Assembly (NCBI GenBank): GCA_944321755.1
Contig: CALUMM010000011.1
Location: 1 to 58,370, forward strand
Direction: 5' to 3'
DNA from: an uncultured Alistipes sp.
Lineage (GTDB): Bacteria; Bacteroidota; Bacteroidia; Bacteroidales; Rikenellaceae
Length of the DNA: 58,370 nucleotides
Each line of letters starts with the position of its first letter. The first letter of the stretch is position 1. Below are positions 8,880 to 17,652 of the stretch, one piece after another. The position numbers and the translations under genes were made by a program. The notes under the pieces are model-generated. The model was not told where the DNA came from. It was given only the letters and a program-made list of their open reading frames with translations, and made no database searches.

Positions 8880-10454
8880 ATGAAACGATTCATCATCAAT
8901 CTGTTGATTGTGGCAGGGGTCGGCCTGTCGGCGGCTGCCTGCTACGAGGACAAGAGCAAGTTGCAGACCGAGGATATTCCGCTCATCGAGATCGTGGTGC
9001 CGGAAGCCATTGCGACGAACCTGACCGTGGTGCACGGCAGCCGGCTCGACGTGGAGGGGCTCCGTTTCCGGAAGGCGGGCGTGGAGAATCCCGAAGGCCT
9101 CCAGTACGAATGGACGGTGAGCACCAAGGATAACGACGTGGTGCCCGTCGTGCTGGCCACGACCGAGGAGTTCCACGAGGTGATCGACCTTCCGATCTCG
9201 TCCTACGGCTATCTGTTCGTCCTGACGGTGACCGATCCCGAATACGGGCTGCAGAGCCAGTACAAGTGGGACCTCTTCGTGACGGCCCAGTACGGCGAGG
9301 GCATTCTGGTGGGTTACACCACCGACGGCAAGACCTCCGATGTGGGGCTGATCATGCACCCGAAACTCACGGAACAATATGCCGGAGAACCCGATGGAAC
9401 GATCAAGAAGGGGCTGATCGAATCCGCAAACGGGGAGCCGTTCCCGTCGCTGATCACCCACCTGCTCTACACCTATGCCAAAAGCAACGGCCAGAATATC
9501 TTCTGGGCTGCGACGCAGGACGACCTGATGCGGATCGAGACCGATTATTACGAGATCCTCGCACACAAGGACGACGTTTTCGTCTATCCGCCCGAAGTTC
9601 TCAATGTGCAGCAGCTGGTGAACACCTATCAGTGTACGATGATCCTCAACGACGGCGACATCTACGAGGAGCTGCTCAGCCGTGACCGGCTCTCGACGCC
9701 CATCAGCGAGACCGTGGGCATGACTGTCGACAACGGTGTCTTCTCGTCGCATTCGGCGCCGGGCTCCACGCGCCGTCCGAGCACGGTCTTTTACGACAAG
9801 GTGCAGGGGAAGTTCTGCTACGGCCACAACACTGCCTTCGCCGTCTGTCCGAGTGTCGGGGGTACGCCGTTCGATCCGGGCAATGCCCCCGGTCTGAGCA
9901 GTGTGGCCGGCGGTATCAGCGTCGATGCCTCGACGCATGTCATGCTGATGAAGACCGAATCCGACGGCAAGTATTGGATCTACTCCTTCGGGAACGTCTC
10001 GTCGACCTCGAAGCCGCCTACGGCAAAACTGATCTACGAACTGCCCGATGCGCTTGCGCCCTATCTGGAAAAGGCCGTGTCGATCTTCTTCTCGCTGCGT
10101 GATCCGGTGCTTTACGTGGCGACGCCCGAGGCCATTTACAAGACGATCTTCGAGACCGGATCGGTGCAGTTCGACGCGAATCCCGTCTATGAGGCTCCGG
10201 CCGGTGAACAGATTACGCTGGCGCGGCTCTATCTGCAGGGTTATTTCGCCATGGAGAATTACGAGTCGAACGCCACGCTGGAGTGGAGCAGCCGTGCCGT
10301 GGTGGTCGTCACCTCGAAGAACGACATGAACGACAGGATCCATGTCGTGCCGCAGATCAATTACGGAAGCGGGCAGCTCGATGCCGCGAGCGAGCTCGTA
10401 TTCGACGGTTTCGGCAAGATTCTGGACTATACCGTCGTCGGATTATACAAGTAG
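8880..10454 (+). CDS. PKD-like family lipoprotein
   Basis: A 524-residue lipoprotein with lipobox SAAA-C (Cys21). An N-terminal Ig/PKD-like segment is recognisable at about residues 60-135 (EGLQYEWTVSTKDND ... YLFVLTVTDPEYGL). The remainder looks like a repeated beta structure with no catalytic motif I recognise, possibly a propeller (GILVGYTTDGKTSDVGLIMHP, QNIFWAATQDDLMRIETDYYE, KYWIYSFGNVSS). It is the last gene of the susCD operon and is followed by a terminator. By position it is a surface binding protein that supplements SusD. Confidence 0.82.
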   Translation: MKRFIINLLIVAGVGLSAAACYEDKSKLQTEDIPLIEIVVPEAIATNLTVVHGSRLDVEGLRFRKAGVENPEGLQYEWTVSTKDNDVVPVVLATTEEFHEVIDLPISSYGYLFVLTVTDPEYGLQSQYKWDLFVTAQYGEGILVGYTTDGKTSDVGLIMHPKLTEQYAGEPDGTIKKGLIESANGEPFPSLITHLLYTYAKSNGQNIFWAATQDDLMRIETDYYEILAHKDDVFVYPPEVLNVQQLVNTYQCTMILNDGDIYEELLSRDRLSTPISETVGMTVDNGVFSSHSAPGSTRRPSTVFYDKVQGKFCYGHNTAFAVCPSVGGTPFDPGNAPGLSSVAGGISVDASTHVMLMKTESDGKYWIYSFGNVSSTSKPPTAKLIYELPDALAPYLEKAVSIFFSLRDPVLYVATPEAIYKTIFETGSVQFDANPVYEAPAGEQITLARLYLQGYFAMENYESNATLEWSSRAVVVVTSKNDMNDRIHVVPQINYGSGQLDAASELVFDGFGKILDYTVVGLYK

Positions 10455-10480
10455 CCGCGAGTTGGGGCGGGCACTTGTAA

Positions 10481-10514
10481 GAGCACCGGGGTTCTTGGGG
10501 TAACTCCGGTGCTC
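10481..10514 (+). terminator. Terminator hairpin of the FecIR-susCD operon
   Basis: GAGCACCGG (10481-10489) pairs with CCGGTGCTC (10506-10514). The stem can extend inwards through GTT/AAC with one mismatch, and GCCTTTTG follows. It lies 26 nt after the PKD-like gene. Confidence 0.75.
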
Positions 10515-10533
10515 GCCTTTTGTATATGGCGGA

Positions 10534-10812
10534 GTGTCCCGGTGTCCCGGTGTCCCGGTGGGGCCGGGGTGGTCCGGGATGGTTCGAGGGGGGGCTGCCG
10601 GACTCCGAAACCCGAAATTCGAAGTCCGAAATCCGAAACCCGAAGTTCGAAATCCGAGGCGGGGGTTCGGGAGTGAGGGGCGGACCCTCTCCGACGTTTT
10701 CCCCAGCGTTTTCCCCGGCGCTCTTTCGGCGTCTTTCCCGGCGCCCTTCCGGTATCTTCCCGGCGCCCTTTCGACGCTCTTTCGGCGCTTTTCTGCCGCC
10801 CGGCCGACAATG
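10534..10812. repeat. Repeat-rich spacer between convergent genes
   Basis: The 415-nt gap between the PKD-like gene and the inactive metalloprotease holds no credible gene. It has three kinds of short repeat. GTGTCCCG is repeated three times in tandem at 10534-10557. A 28-bp unit starting CCGAAACCCGAA is repeated at 10605 and 10633 and is itself built from CCGAAA-like words. A pyrimidine-rich tract at about 10695-10800 repeats CGCTCTTTCGGCG and TTCCCGGCGCCCTT imperfectly. The spacer sits between the terminators of two convergent operons. Confidence 0.75.
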
Positions 10813-10848
10813 AAAGACGGCTGCAATCCGGAGATTGCAGCCGTCTTT
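10813..10848 (-). terminator. Terminator hairpin of the metalloprotease pair
   Basis: A perfect 15-bp stem joins AAAGACGGCTGCAAT (10813-10827) and ATTGCAGCCGTCTTT (10834-10848) around a 6-nt loop. T-rich sequence flanks it on both strands, so it could stop transcription from either side. It lies 21 nt beyond the stop codon of the minus-strand metalloprotease. Confidence 0.8.
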
Positions 10849-10869
10849 TCGATGCTTGTTCGGGACGGG

Positions 10870-13488
10870 CTATTTGATCTTCAGGGCCCGGTCGATCCGG
10901 TCGGCCATATAGCGGCAGAAGTCGCGCGTGTCGGCCCGCGGTGCGGACTTGATTCCCTGGCGGTACATCGCCTGCAGATCGAGCAGCAATCCGTAGAAAA
11001 GGTGCTCCTTGAACGGCACCGCGACCTGCGGACGCTGGAACCCGTAGGGTGCGCCCGCAACATCGTCGGCCCCCAGCATCCGGCCCGCTCCGCCCGAGAA
11101 GTCGGAGACGAACCGCAGACCGGTTCCCGGGTCGCAGTCGGTCGCCGCAAAGGCGCTTCCCGAACTCTTCGACTCCTTGTCCTGAACCTTGGCCGCCGAG
11201 ATCACCGAACGCAGCAGCGCCTGCTGCATCTCGCAAAGGTGTCCGGAGAGCGCCTCCCGGGCGAAGATCTTCCGACGGAAATAGTCCGTCAGATCGTCGG
11301 TCATCATCTCGGTCGTGTAGGGGTCGTCGCTCTTCGAGACGGCGAAGTCCAGATCTCCGAGTTTCCCCAGCACCCTCCGTAGGATCCGCTCCTGAAGGTA
11401 CGTGCAGGCCTTGACCCGGTTGAAGACATCCCGCGTGATCGCCTGGTTGTCGATCCATTCGACCGCATCGGTCAGCTCCAGCGTTGCCCGGAGGGCCCGC
11501 TGCTGGACCTCTTTCGAAACCGCCGTGCAGAACGGATCGTGAAGTCCTTCGTAGGCCGGGGTCATGTAGACCCCTCCGACCTGACGGAGCAGCTGCTCCG
11601 AGAGCGCGATAATGCGCTGGACCATCTCCATCAACAGCTCCTCCCGGTATTTGTAGTCCCCGTCGCTCTCCGAGAGCCATTCGTCCGCATGGGCGGCCAC
11701 GTATTTCAGATTCTCCAACTGGTACTCCGCACTTCGGAAGAGGTCGTTGCCCAGGTCGTTGTTCCCCACGCGCGGGTCGTAGAGCGAGGCCCCGGGATGT
11801 GCGAAGAAGTAGCGCGGATCGCCTTCGTGTCCGGAGAGCAGGCGGTCCAGCACCGGAATCTCCTCTTTGGGGGTGGCGGCTTCGGGTACCGGCTTGTAGA
11901 GCCATTCGACGGCCAGGTAGTCGTAGGGTCCCAGGGCATCGGCAATGAGTTTCACGCCCCGCTCCTTGTCCCCGGGCTGCGCCACGATGTTGCAGTACAC
12001 GTCGTCGGTGATCGAAGCCGAGAATCCGTTCGCCCGGGTGAATGCGGCCGAACGCAGCGAGTCCGTCGGATAGGCCGCCGAAGCCGCATAGTTCGGGCTC
12101 AGACCGAGGGTCGAGGCCGCATGGCGGGCGATGAGGGCCGTCAGGGCTTCGGCAACCCGCTCCTCCGACGGGCGGACGCTCCGCACTTCAGGATCCGCGG
12201 CCGACAGCGTGAGCAGCAGCTGCAGCCGGATGGCGGCGGCATAGTTGAACGGAACGAGGATCTCGCTCCCGAGGATCTCGCCGCTCCGGCGGTCGATCCA
12301 CGATGCGGAAGAGATTTCCGAATTCGACGTCCCCGTATGGCGCACGCAGTTGGCGCGGAGCAATCCGTCGTTGAATCCCGGATCCGAAGGCATGGGCCGG
12401 ACCCGGATTGCATTCCGGTAGCCGATGCGGGCGAAGGCATCGTTCCACAGCAGCAGCCCGCGTTCGATGGCGGCATAGGTCCGGGCATCGAACGTCGTGT
12501 CGATGTAGTAGACGATCGGCCGGAAATTCCCCGCCGGGTCGGTCAGCAAACGCCGGCAGGTGAAGTATTGGGGTTCGGAACCCTGCTCGTGCTCCGAATA
12601 GCTCCGCACGACACGGTACGAAGTGCCGATCCGCTGGTCGCAGAGCCGTTTCCGGGGTTCGGCGGGCCCCAGCGGGGTGATTGTCCGCCGGGTGACGATC
12701 GACTGCGGCTTGTCGCTGTAAAGCTCCAGCAGCCCCAGGAAACTGACCGTCGTGCCGTAGGAGAGCTCGCTCAGCACCGAAACGCCCTGCGGATTGGCGG
12801 CGACCCCGACAAGTCTCGACCGCTCTTTCTTGTAGTCGGCCTTGGAGGTCATCCATCCGCCGTAGGTATTGCCGCCTTCGGGGTCGATCGGCCGGATGTG
12901 TTTCTCGTCGCCCACGAAGAGGGGCGTGAGGTCGACGATGGCCGCATTCCCGTCGGGCGTCCGGGCCTTCACGGTGTACGACCCGACGATCGCGCCCGTA
13001 TAGTTCTGCTCGATGGCCCGGCGCATCGCGGGACTCCCCTCGATGGTCACCGCCGGGGCATACTCCCGCAGGTAGATCAGCGTGTCGGACTTTCCGCGGC
13101 AGAACTCGATCAGGTAGGGCTTCACGGGATGCTGTCCCGCAATGCCGTCGCCGGGGTCGCCCGTGCGTTCGATCGTCGTGGTGACCATCAGCCCCTGGTC
13201 CAGCAGCGAATCCGGCAGTTCGAGGTAGAGTTTCTCCTCGATACGGTGCAGGGCCATCCCGCCGCCGCGGACGCTCTCGACCCGTTTCTCCTTGAAGAGC
13301 TTTTCGTAAGGGGTCGGTTTCTGCGTGTCGTCGTTCTTCTTCTTTTTCTCCTCCTTCTTCCGCTCCTGGCGGCTCGAACGGCTGTCGGCGATACGGGTGC
13401 GGTCATCCTTGCGGGCCGCCTGCGTCGTCGGCGGCAGCAGCACTCCCGCCAGGGCTGCAAGTGCGAGTATTTGCAACAGTTTCTTCAT
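10870..13488 (-). CDS. DUF5117/DUF5118-type metalloprotease paralog with destroyed zinc site (predicted inactive)
   Basis: An 872-residue exported protein: the signal peptide ends near TTQA and a Lys/Glu-rich segment (QERKKEEKKKKNDD) follows. It is homologous over its length to its neighbour at 13501-16134. Both share PYEKLFKEK, IVYYIDTTFDAR/IVFYIDDGFPE, SWIDRRSGEIL/SWVDPRSGEIL, VAQPGDKERGVKL and YDYLAVEWLY. At the position of the neighbour's HEIGHCLGYMH this protein has RHAASTLGLSP (R455 to P465). The three His ligands become Arg, Ser and Pro, and the Glu becomes His. The Met-turn SIMDY is SITDD. It should therefore not bind zinc or cleave peptides by the family mechanism. The frame is intact, so it is a maintained pseudoenzyme rather than a decaying gene. 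It follows the active paralog by 12 nt in one operon. Confidence 0.88.
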   Translation of the reverse strand: MKKLLQILALAALAGVLLPPTTQAARKDDRTRIADSRSSRQERKKEEKKKKNDDTQKPTPYEKLFKEKRVESVRGGGMALHRIEEKLYLELPDSLLDQGLMVTTTIERTGDPGDGIAGQHPVKPYLIEFCRGKSDTLIYLREYAPAVTIEGSPAMRRAIEQNYTGAIVGSYTVKARTPDGNAAIVDLTPLFVGDEKHIRPIDPEGGNTYGGWMTSKADYKKERSRLVGVAANPQGVSVLSELSYGTTVSFLGLLELYSDKPQSIVTRRTITPLGPAEPRKRLCDQRIGTSYRVVRSYSEHEQGSEPQYFTCRRLLTDPAGNFRPIVYYIDTTFDARTYAAIERGLLLWNDAFARIGYRNAIRVRPMPSDPGFNDGLLRANCVRHTGTSNSEISSASWIDRRSGEILGSEILVPFNYAAAIRLQLLLTLSAADPEVRSVRPSEERVAEALTALIARHAASTLGLSPNYAASAAYPTDSLRSAAFTRANGFSASITDDVYCNIVAQPGDKERGVKLIADALGPYDYLAVEWLYKPVPEAATPKEEIPVLDRLLSGHEGDPRYFFAHPGASLYDPRVGNNDLGNDLFRSAEYQLENLKYVAAHADEWLSESDGDYKYREELLMEMVQRIIALSEQLLRQVGGVYMTPAYEGLHDPFCTAVSKEVQQRALRATLELTDAVEWIDNQAITRDVFNRVKACTYLQERILRRVLGKLGDLDFAVSKSDDPYTTEMMTDDLTDYFRRKIFAREALSGHLCEMQQALLRSVISAAKVQDKESKSSGSAFAATDCDPGTGLRFVSDFSGGAGRMLGADDVAGAPYGFQRPQVAVPFKEHLFYGLLLDLQAMYRQGIKSAPRADTRDFCRYMADRIDRALKIK

Positions 13489-13500
13489 GGTCCGCAGGTT

Positions 13501-16134
13501 TTATTTGGTCATCGCTTTCTCGATATTGCGCAGCAGCAGGTCGTAATGCAGCCGTGCCTCACCCTTTGCCGACGCGCGTTTCGACTGCAGCATCGTGCGC
13601 AGCTTCAGCAGCGAAGCGTAATCCTCGGCTTCGGTATTGCGGGGCTCGAAGTAGCTCAGACTCGGGGACGAATAGCCCGACAGCGGTTCGGTCTCGACCC
13701 GATGGGCCGCGGCGAACGTCTCGAACGGATCGTCGCAGCAGCGGCTGCAGGAGATGAGAGCCCTGCTCTCTGCGACATGTTCTGCGAGGAAGTCGGGGTA
13801 GGGCAGCAGCCCCTCCTCCGCAACGAACTTCTTGGTCTCCCGGGCTCCCGTCGCGGTGTATACGAGACCGGCCGAGAGGCTGAGTTTGCGGACGTATTCG
13901 CGCTGGAGCATCATGTCGATCTCGTCGGGAACACGCCCTGCAAGGGTCGGGGCCCAGACGAAGTCGTAAACATCCTTGCGGCACTCCTCGGGGGTGTAGG
14001 CGTCGCCCTCGGCCAGGGCTGCGCTCGTGGCGACCCGGGCGGGCGCCGAAACGACGATTGCGACCAGCGACGCCGCGAGCGTCTCGGACGGAGCCACCAT
14101 CAGCGGCATGTTGCGCAATACCTCGCGGTTGTCGAGCCACTTCATCTCCCTGAGCTGCCGGAGGCAGAATTGCAGGGCCTCACGCTGGCGCTCCCGGGGG
14201 ACGCTGCGGTAGGCTTCCACCGGATCGCCCTCCATCTTCTCGGCCAGGTAGATGCCGCCGACGTTCGCCAGCACATGGTTCAGATAACGCACGTACTGCG
14301 AGACGATTTCGTTGTAGAGCGCCTTGCGCTGCGAGAAGTCCCGGTCTTCGGCGCCGATCCAGTCGTTGAGGTTTTCAAGAATATACTTCAGGTTGGCAAT
14401 GCCGTAGGTCGAGGCCTTGACGGCATCGTCCCCCAGATCTTCGGACTGCGAATGCGGGTCAATCGTCCGGCTGAACTGCTGTTTCCCGAAGCGGTAAACC
14501 GAGTCGGCCGCGGCTTCGGAGATCCATTTCGAGGTCACGGCGTATTCGTCGGCGGCCGTGGCGGCGTCGGGAAGCGGCGTGTAGAGCCATTTCACGGCGT
14601 AGTAGTCGTAGAGCCCGAACCGCGGCGGCGTCAACTTCACGCCGCGTTCGAAGTCGCCGGGCTGTGCCACGTAGTTGAAACGGGCGTAGTCCATGATCGA
14701 GGTCGTGGTTCCGTGCTCCCGGGTGAACGACGGCGAGCGCAGCGAATCGACCGGAATGACCGACGAAGAGCCCATGTTGTGCATGTAACCCAGGCAGTGC
14801 CCGATCTCGTGGGAGATCACGTAGCGCAGTCCGTCTCCGATGACCTCTTCGGGAATCATCGCGGTCCGGACCCGGGCGTCGGTCTGCGACGTCTGGACGA
14901 AGAGCCAGTTGTTCAGCAGTTTGATGATGTCGTGATAGACGTAGACCGAAGCGTTGAGGATTTCGCCGCTCCGCGGATCGACCCATGAGGGCCCCATGGC
15001 GTTGGAGATGGGAATCGGGGCATAGCGCACGCACGAATATTTGATGTTGTCGGGGTCGAATTCGGGGTCATCCTTCGGGTAGGGTTTGGCTACGACGGCG
15101 TGTTTGAATCCGATGCGTTCGAAGGGCTCGTTCCACTGCTCGACGGCTTCGAAGATGTGCTTCTTCCACATCTCGGGGAATCCGTCGTCGATGTAGAAGA
15201 CGATGGGCTGTTTGGGTTCGACCTTCTCGCCGCGTTTCCAGGCCTGCAGGTCGGAGGGCTCCAGGCGCCAGCGGTTGGCGTAGTAGATGACCTTGGCCCG
15301 CTGTTCCCGCTCGCTGAAGAGCACCTTGCCGGTTGGGAAGACCGACATGCGGCTGTCCGTGATGCGCGGGCGGTATGCCTCGCGGGGCAGCAGCACCAGC
15401 GAACGGGTCATGACGGCCGTCAGCGGCTGGTCCTTGAGGAGTGTCCGGGTGCCGCGGGTAATAGTGAAGAGGTAGCTCAGCGTGCTGCGCACCACGACGT
15501 TGTCGCTGAAGGCCTTGATCTCCCCGAGCATCGAACGCTCCTTCTGGAAGGTCTCCTTGAGCGTATAGGAGGTATAGATGCCGTAGTCGGAGAAGGGCGA
15601 CATCTCCTTGACGTGGGCCACGAACAGGTCGGTGACATTGACCACGACGGCGGTGCTGTCCGGGTTCCAGGCTTCGATCTTGTAGTTGCGCAGGATCGGA
15701 TCCGCGGTGTTGCGTTTGACGGCTTCGGTCAGGGCCTGCGAAGCCCCCGTTTCGTCGGTGACGTTCTCACAGTTGACCGTGCGCAGCTGTACGGAGCGAT
15801 CGTCGCGGGTGAAGACCACGTGGAGCGGCGTTCCCGATTTGGACCCGGTCGTGGCGGCCGCATTGTCGGAGATCTCCGAGATGGTCGACCCCAGAAGCAT
15901 TTCGCGCCCGAAGAGCGAGTCGGGAATCTCGAAATAGAGTTTGCCCTTGACGTCATGGAGCCGGAACATCCCGTCGGCCACGGTGTGTTTCTCCTTGAAG
16001 AGTTTTTCGTAGGCGCTTTCCTTGGATTTTTCGGCCGATTTTTCCGTTTTCTTCGAATCGGAGTCCTTGGGCTTCTTCGCTGTTGCGGTCACTGCCGTGA
16101 GACAGAGCAGCAAAACCAATAGTTTTCGGATCAT
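13501..16134 (-). CDS. Zinc-dependent metalloprotease, DUF5117/DUF5118 family (active-site intact)
   Basis: An 877-residue exported zinc protease: the signal peptide is MIRKLLVLLLCLTAVTATA, followed by a Lys/Ser-rich linker. The catalytic motif HEIGHCLGYMH is complete (H442, E443, H446, H452) and fits the metzincin pattern HExxHxxGxxH. The Met-turn SIMDY has Met481. The flanking family blocks (YEKLFKEKHTV at the N-terminus, SCVRYAPIPISNAMGPSWVDPRSGEI, NYVAQPGDFERGVKL) are present. From family knowledge, these proteases often belong to FecIR-susCD-DUF4843-PKD loci. Here they lie convergent to that operon instead of within it. The likely role is to cut proteins in the periplasm or at the surface, feeding peptides to the SusCD pair. 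It is the first gene of a two-gene operon with the inactive paralog. Confidence 0.93.
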   Translation of the reverse strand: MIRKLLVLLLCLTAVTATAKKPKDSDSKKTEKSAEKSKESAYEKLFKEKHTVADGMFRLHDVKGKLYFEIPDSLFGREMLLGSTISEISDNAAATTGSKSGTPLHVVFTRDDRSVQLRTVNCENVTDETGASQALTEAVKRNTADPILRNYKIEAWNPDSTAVVVNVTDLFVAHVKEMSPFSDYGIYTSYTLKETFQKERSMLGEIKAFSDNVVVRSTLSYLFTITRGTRTLLKDQPLTAVMTRSLVLLPREAYRPRITDSRMSVFPTGKVLFSEREQRAKVIYYANRWRLEPSDLQAWKRGEKVEPKQPIVFYIDDGFPEMWKKHIFEAVEQWNEPFERIGFKHAVVAKPYPKDDPEFDPDNIKYSCVRYAPIPISNAMGPSWVDPRSGEILNASVYVYHDIIKLLNNWLFVQTSQTDARVRTAMIPEEVIGDGLRYVISHEIGHCLGYMHNMGSSSVIPVDSLRSPSFTREHGTTTSIMDYARFNYVAQPGDFERGVKLTPPRFGLYDYYAVKWLYTPLPDAATAADEYAVTSKWISEAAADSVYRFGKQQFSRTIDPHSQSEDLGDDAVKASTYGIANLKYILENLNDWIGAEDRDFSQRKALYNEIVSQYVRYLNHVLANVGGIYLAEKMEGDPVEAYRSVPRERQREALQFCLRQLREMKWLDNREVLRNMPLMVAPSETLAASLVAIVVSAPARVATSAALAEGDAYTPEECRKDVYDFVWAPTLAGRVPDEIDMMLQREYVRKLSLSAGLVYTATGARETKKFVAEEGLLPYPDFLAEHVAESRALISCSRCCDDPFETFAAAHRVETEPLSGYSSPSLSYFEPRNTEAEDYASLLKLRTMLQSKRASAKGEARLHYDLLLRNIEKAMTK

Positions 16135-16215
16135 CTGTTCATTTTTTGGGTTATGCGTTTCCGTTATCGTATCGGCGGAACTGGGTTCCCTTCATTATAA
16201 AGAGGGCTCCGGAGG

Positions 16216-16256
16216 CAAAAATACATACAAGCGGCCGGTAAAAAATATTTTCTACC
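16216..16256 (-). promoter_or_regulatory. Candidate promoter and palindromic operator of the metalloprotease operon
   Basis: Read on the minus strand, 16223-16216 is TATTTTTG, matching TAnnTTTG, with a leader of about 75 nt before the ATG at 16134. No TTTG is present at the -33 position. Instead a 20-bp palindrome with one mismatch (GGTA, AAAATATTTT, TACC at 16237-16256) covers that site, a placement that suits a regulator acting on this promoter. The 16135-16508 gap also holds a second inverted repeat near 16400, and I see no gene in it. Confidence 0.45.
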
Positions 16257-16391
16257 CCCGGATGCCTTTTTAAGGCGTACCCGGAAGCCGTGAATGGCTG
16301 CTGCGGAACGCGCTGTGCCACAGGGTGAGCGATTTTTTTGCTCGGATTGTCTTAAAGATTGATTGAAGATTGTTGACCGGAACCGAATGTT

Positions 16392-16409
16392 TTGTATAAT
16401 TTTATACAA
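16392..16409 (+). promoter_or_regulatory. 8-bp inverted repeat upstream of the epimerase-HTCS genes
   Basis: TTGTATAA and TTATACAA are perfect inverted arms separated by TT. The site lies 100 nt before the epimerase ATG and has no T-run after it. A dyad of this size is a plausible operator for a dimeric repressor or activator. No full TTTG/TAnnTTTG promoter was found between it and the ATG at 16509. Confidence 0.4.
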
Positions 16410-16508
16410 CAGAAAGACGGGAGAATCCATCTTGCGGATCGGAAGCCTTCCCTTTCGAGGATCGAAACTTTGAACGGACACGGAATAGATCATAATCATA
16501 AAAATCGT

Positions 16509-17651
16509 ATGGGGATCGTGAGACATTGGTATTTGGTGCTGTTATCGGCAGTCGGGTTATGCGCGTGCAACAACGGCCGCCTTTCTGTGGTTTCGTCGGA
16601 TTTCGGGACGCTTTCGACCGGAGAGCAAACGACACTTTACACCCTGACGAACAGTTCGGGCGCAGGGATGACCTTGTGCGATTATGGTGCGCGGATCGTC
16701 AGCATTCAGGTCCCGGACCGGAACGGTGAGTTGGGAGATGTCGTCGTGGGGTACGGAGACCTCGCATCGTTTGAAAAGGGCGCGGAGCGTTTCATGGGCT
16801 GCGTCATCGGCCGTTACGGGAACCGGATCAACCATGCTTCGTTTTCCATCGATGGCCAAAGGTACGAACTGGTGCCCAACGAACTGCGGGACGGAGTTCC
16901 CGTCCAGTGTCATGGCGGTCCCGCGGGTTTCGACCGCTTTGTCTGGAAGGGTACGCCCCTGCAGGAGAAGGATCGGGTCGGCGTGCGATTCCAGCGCGTC
17001 AGCCCCGACGGCGAACAGGGCTATCCCGGGAATCTGGACTGCTCGGTGACCTATTGGTGGACCGAAGGGAATGTCTGCCGCATCGAATACGCGGCGACCA
17101 CCGACCGCCCGACCGTCGTCAACCTCTCGAACCATACGGTATTCAACCTGAAGGGCCCGGGGGACCGCTATGTCATGAACCATCTGATGCAGGTGGAGTC
17201 CGATACGTATGTCCTGGCCAACCGGCAGCTTTGTCCCGACCGGCTCCTTCCGGTGGAGGGTTCCCCGTTTGATTTCAGGCAGATGCGCCGGGTCGATTAC
17301 CGGCTGGATGACTATGCCGATGAGCAGTTGCGCATCGCCAACGGCATGTCCGGGTGCTGGATTGTCCGGGATTGGGACGGGACGTTGCGGAAGGTCGTGG
17401 ATCTCTACGCCCCGGAAAGCGGCCGCGGCGTCGTGACCCTGAGTACCGAACCGGCCTTTCTGACCTTTACGGGCCGCACGTTCAATGGCAGCCAGATCGG
17501 AAAATACGGCCCGATGGAGAAATTCTGCGGGATGCTCCTGGAGACATTCCATGTCGCCGATTCGCCGAATCAGCCCGAATTCCCGTCGACCGTGCTCCGG
17601 CCCGGTGAAACCTACTCTTCGGTAACCGAGTGGCACTTCTATGTCAAATAG
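16509..17651 (+). CDS. Aldose 1-epimerase (galactose mutarotase), lipoprotein
   Basis: It interconverts alpha and beta anomers of free aldoses, which matters when glycosidases release one anomer and transporters or kinases use the other. The 380-residue product has a signal peptide with a lipobox-like LCA-C (Cys20), so it works in the periplasm or at the membrane rather than in the cytoplasm. GalM landmarks are present: GRYGNRI, the catalytic His in HGG (H135), the SNHTVFNL block (H209) and the catalytic Glu in LLETFH (E345). The ATG at 16509 is chosen because it gives the signal peptide; upstream in-frame codons lie in the operator-like dyad. The gene overlaps or abuts the HTCS, so the two are co-expressed, and the epimerase probably belongs to the downstream PUL. 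Confidence 0.92.
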   Translation: MGIVRHWYLVLLSAVGLCACNNGRLSVVSSDFGTLSTGEQTTLYTLTNSSGAGMTLCDYGARIVSIQVPDRNGELGDVVVGYGDLASFEKGAERFMGCVIGRYGNRINHASFSIDGQRYELVPNELRDGVPVQCHGGPAGFDRFVWKGTPLQEKDRVGVRFQRVSPDGEQGYPGNLDCSVTYWWTEGNVCRIEYAATTDRPTVVNLSNHTVFNLKGPGDRYVMNHLMQVESDTYVLANRQLCPDRLLPVEGSPFDFRQMRRVDYRLDDYADEQLRIANGMSGCWIVRDWDGTLRKVVDLYAPESGRGVVTLSTEPAFLTFTGRTFNGSQIGKYGPMEKFCGMLLETFHVADSPNQPEFPSTVLRPGETYSSVTEWHFYVK

Positions 17652-17652
17652 T

